Positions 62,360 to 64,000 of a DNA stretch of 64,000 bases are shown here, piece by piece. A program made the translations under genes and the position numbers. The DNA is taken from assembly GCA_000961695.1 (NCBI GenBank), contig LADW01000077.1, positions 1-64,000 of the forward strand. Direction: 5' to 3'. The notes under the pieces are model-generated. The model saw nothing but the letters and a program-made list of their open reading frames with translations, did no database searches and was not told the origin of the DNA. Numbering within the stretch: the stretch's first letter is position 1; the number at the start of each line of letters is the position of its first letter. Source of the stretch: Hyphomonadaceae bacterium BRH_c29. Its GTDB lineage: Bacteria > Pseudomonadota > Alphaproteobacteria > Caulobacterales > Hyphomonadaceae.

Positions 62360-63607
62360 TCACTCAGCGTCAAGGCCGAATGCGGTATGAAGCGCCCGGA
62401 CGGCCAGTTCTGTATAGGGCGCGGCGATCAGAACCGAGATCTTGATCTCTGACGTGGCGATGACGTCGATGTTGATGTTCTTCTCCGAAAGGGCGCGGAA
62501 CATGGTCTCGGCGACGCCGGTATGGCTCTTCATGCCGACGCCGATGATCGAGACCTTGGAGACGTCACGGGTGACCTCCATGGACTCAAAGCCGAGCTCG
62601 GCCTGCGCTTTTTCCAGCGTTTCCTTGGCGAACGGGCTGTCGCGGTCGGTACAGGTGAAGACCAGGTTGGCCCGGTCCGGACCGCGGGCATTGGCCTGCA
62701 CGATCATGTCCACATTGATCCCGGCCTGCGCCAGCACGGCGAACAGTTTCGCCGAGACGCCGGGCTTGTCCGGCATTCCGTAAAGGGTGACCTTGGCCTC
62801 ATCACGCGAATAGGCGACGCCGCTGACAACCTGCTTTTCCACGATTTCTTCCTCTGCGCAGACTAGGGTTCCGGGATTGGGCTCGCCAGGCTTCAGGAAG
62901 CTGGAGAGCACGCGCACCGGCACGTTATGGTTCATGGCCATTTCAACCGAGCGGGTCTGGAGGACCTTTGCGCCCAGCGAAGCCATTTCGAGCATTTCCT
63001 CGAACGAGATCTTGTTGATCCGGCGCGCCTTGGGAACGATGCGCGGATCGGTGGTGTAGACGCCGTCGACATCGGTGTAGATGTCGCAAACCTGGGCGTT
63101 CAGCGCGGCGGCAACCGCCACGGCGCTGGTATCTGACCCGCCGCGGCCGAGCGTCGTCACGCGGTCTTCGTCGGTCACGCCCTGGAACCCGGCAATGACG
63201 GCAATCTCGCCGGAATCGATGGAGTCCGGCAGCCGGGAATCTTCAAAGCCCATGATGCGGGCGCGGCCATGGCTCTTGTTGGTCTTCAGGCGCAGCTGCC
63301 AGCCGAGCCACGAGCGAGCTTTCAGGCCACGCTTGCGCAGCGCCAGTGCCAGCAGGCCAGCCGTCACCTGCTCGCCCGAGGCGACCACAACGTCATACTC
63401 ATCGTCATACTGGTCGCGCGGCAGGTCCTGACCGGCGGCGCCCTCGGTAAGCGCGACCAGCTTGTTGGTCTCCCCGGCCATGGCCGAAACCACCACGGCC
63501 ATATGCTCGCCCTGCGCTGCGCGGGCCGCGACAATATCGGCCACGTTCGCAATGCGATCGAGGTCTCCAACGGATGTGCCGCCAAACTTGAGTACCGTGC
63601 GCGCCAT
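62360..63607 (-). CDS. lysC: Aspartate kinase
   Basis: A 415-residue aspartokinase catalysing the first step to lysine, methionine and threonine. N-terminal kinase signature VLKFGGTSVGDLDRIANVAD; substrate region TLGRGGSDTSAVAVAAALNA. Two C-terminal ACT domains (SGVAYSRDEAKVTLYGMPDK; VSIIGVGMKSHTGVAETMFR) confer feedback control. Length fits the monofunctional class. Divergent from ubiG with about 90 bp between starts. Confidence 0.96.
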   Translation of the reverse strand: MARTVLKFGGTSVGDLDRIANVADIVAARAAQGEHMAVVVSAMAGETNKLVALTEGAAGQDLPRDQYDDEYDVVVASGEQVTAGLLALALRKRGLKARSWLGWQLRLKTNKSHGRARIMGFEDSRLPDSIDSGEIAVIAGFQGVTDEDRVTTLGRGGSDTSAVAVAAALNAQVCDIYTDVDGVYTTDPRIVPKARRINKISFEEMLEMASLGAKVLQTRSVEMAMNHNVPVRVLSSFLKPGEPNPGTLVCAEEEIVEKQVVSGVAYSRDEAKVTLYGMPDKPGVSAKLFAVLAQAGINVDMIVQANARGPDRANLVFTCTDRDSPFAKETLEKAQAELGFESMEVTRDVSKVSIIGVGMKSHTGVAETMFRALSEKNINIDVIATSEIKISVLIAAPYTELAVRALHTAFGLDAE

Positions 63608-63698
63608 TTCGCCCTATATCCTGTAGAACCGGGTATGCCCCTATATACGCGCCCTCATACGGGCTGTTCTCAGCCGGATCAAACAGGTTTGCTAAACC

Positions 63699-64000
63699 AT
63701 GGTGAAAACAATTGAAGGCTCCCTTGGGGCACCCCGCACGCCGAGCATCGATCCGGACGAAGTGGCAAAATTTTCCGCCATGGCCGCCGACTGGTGGGAC
63801 CCGACGGGCAAATTTCGCCCCCTGCACCGGTTCAACCCGGTCCGGCTTCGCTTCATTCGCGAAACGGCAGAGCGCCATTTCGGCATCGCAGCGGGCAAGG
63901 TGAAGCCGCTGGAAGGCCTGCGTTTACTGGACATTGGCTGTGGCGGCGGCCTTGTCTGCGAACCCATGGCGCGGCTCGGCGCAGCGGTGACCGGTGTCGA
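63699..64000 (+). CDS. ubiG: 3-demethylubiquinone 3-O-methyltransferase UbiG, N-terminal part (runs off window)
   Basis: The frame from the ATG at 63699 is open to the window end (about 100 codons). It begins [10 protein letters not shown], then [20 protein letters not shown] and [17 protein letters not shown], the standard UbiG start. The SAM motif [20 protein letters not shown] follows. UbiG carries out both O-methylations in ubiquinone synthesis. The ORF track lists no frame here because the stop lies outside. Divergent from lysC as in many alphaproteobacteria. Confidence 0.93.
   Translation, partial: MVKTIEGSLGAPRTPSIDPDEVAKFSAMAADWWDPTGKFRPLHRFNPVRLRFIRETAERHFGIAAGKVKPLEGLRLLDIGCGGGLVCEPMARLGAAVTGV

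Noticed and set aside
1-64000. tRNA, rRNA, CRISPR, IS element or prophage
   Set aside because: None recognised on either strand; no transposase, integrase or repeat-spacer pattern was seen.

Overview
The window comes from a GC-rich alphaproteobacterial chromosome. The best fit is a stalked or dimorphic member of the Caulobacterales, probably Hyphomonadaceae (Hyphomonas-like); that placement is inferred from gene content and not tested by any search. Two proteins point there: a SciP-type CtrA inhibitor beside flagellar switch genes, and a ChpT phosphotransferase beside CheY-like and CheR genes. Several neighbourhoods also match usual alphaproteobacterial order: ubiK/lgt/ndufaf7, rpoD-dnaG, prfA...prmC-DUF4167-clpB, and ispG-rodZ-ptsP-lysC/ubiG. 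I see no insertion sequence, prophage, CRISPR array, rRNA or tRNA. The DNA reads as core chromosome with a few accessory genes between housekeeping blocks.

Layout. 1-3.3 kb: minus-strand flagellar genes (sciP, a very short fliF, fliG, fliH, fliN, then a partial flhF-like gene). 3.5-9 kb: phosphotransferase, TetR regulator, proC, ybjN, ubiK, then lgt and an NDUFAF7/MidA-type methyltransferase. 9-16 kb: S9 peptidase, YjbQ, YpfJ metalloprotease, metY with a structured leader, and a LysR/YeiH pair. 16-21.4 kb: rpoD, dnaG, a PRC-barrel lipoprotein and yqeY. 21.5-32.2 kb: carA, a 2OG-Fe(II) oxygenase, TetR, M48 protease, MBL hydrolase, small lipoprotein, carB, greA and an ELM1-family protein. 32.2-37.4 kb: LuxR-type regulator, mnmA, S41 lipoprotein, cheR, cheY-like and chpT. 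37.5-45.3 kb: the YdbL-YnbE-YdbH envelope system, an M23 endopeptidase and a second S9 peptidase. 45.4-52 kb: clpB, DUF4167, prmC, a two-domain retropepsin-like lipoprotein and prfA. 52-57.8 kb: envelope genes (MAPEG, CE15-like hydrolase, membrane LytTR regulator, acyltransferase-3, DUF1214/DUF1254 pair). 57.8-64 kb: ispG, rodZ, ptsP, lysC and the start of ubiG.

How the genes connect. Cell-cycle control (SciP, ChpT) sits beside motility genes, as expected for a CtrA-controlled swarmer programme. The flagellar block is unusual: FliF has lost most of its periplasmic ring-building part, FliG lacks most charged residues of the stator-facing helix, and the FlhF-like P-loop has Arg in place of Lys. 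This reduced or repurposed switch module is the main candidate for something undescribed here. Other points of interest are a DnaG without zinc ligands, a hairpin covering the Shine-Dalgarno of the S9 peptidase downstream of clpB, a two-helix leader ahead of metY, a possible small RNA at 24.05-24.18 kb, and a retropepsin-like gene inserted in the prfA-prmC operon.

No stretch above about 300 bases lacks a gene. The larger gaps (481-691, 24014-24249, 26518-26685, 34170-34354, 41779-41967, 48009-48213, 51950-52108) are covered by regulatory or RNA entries where I could see something; in 41779-41967 and 51950-52108 I saw nothing convincing.
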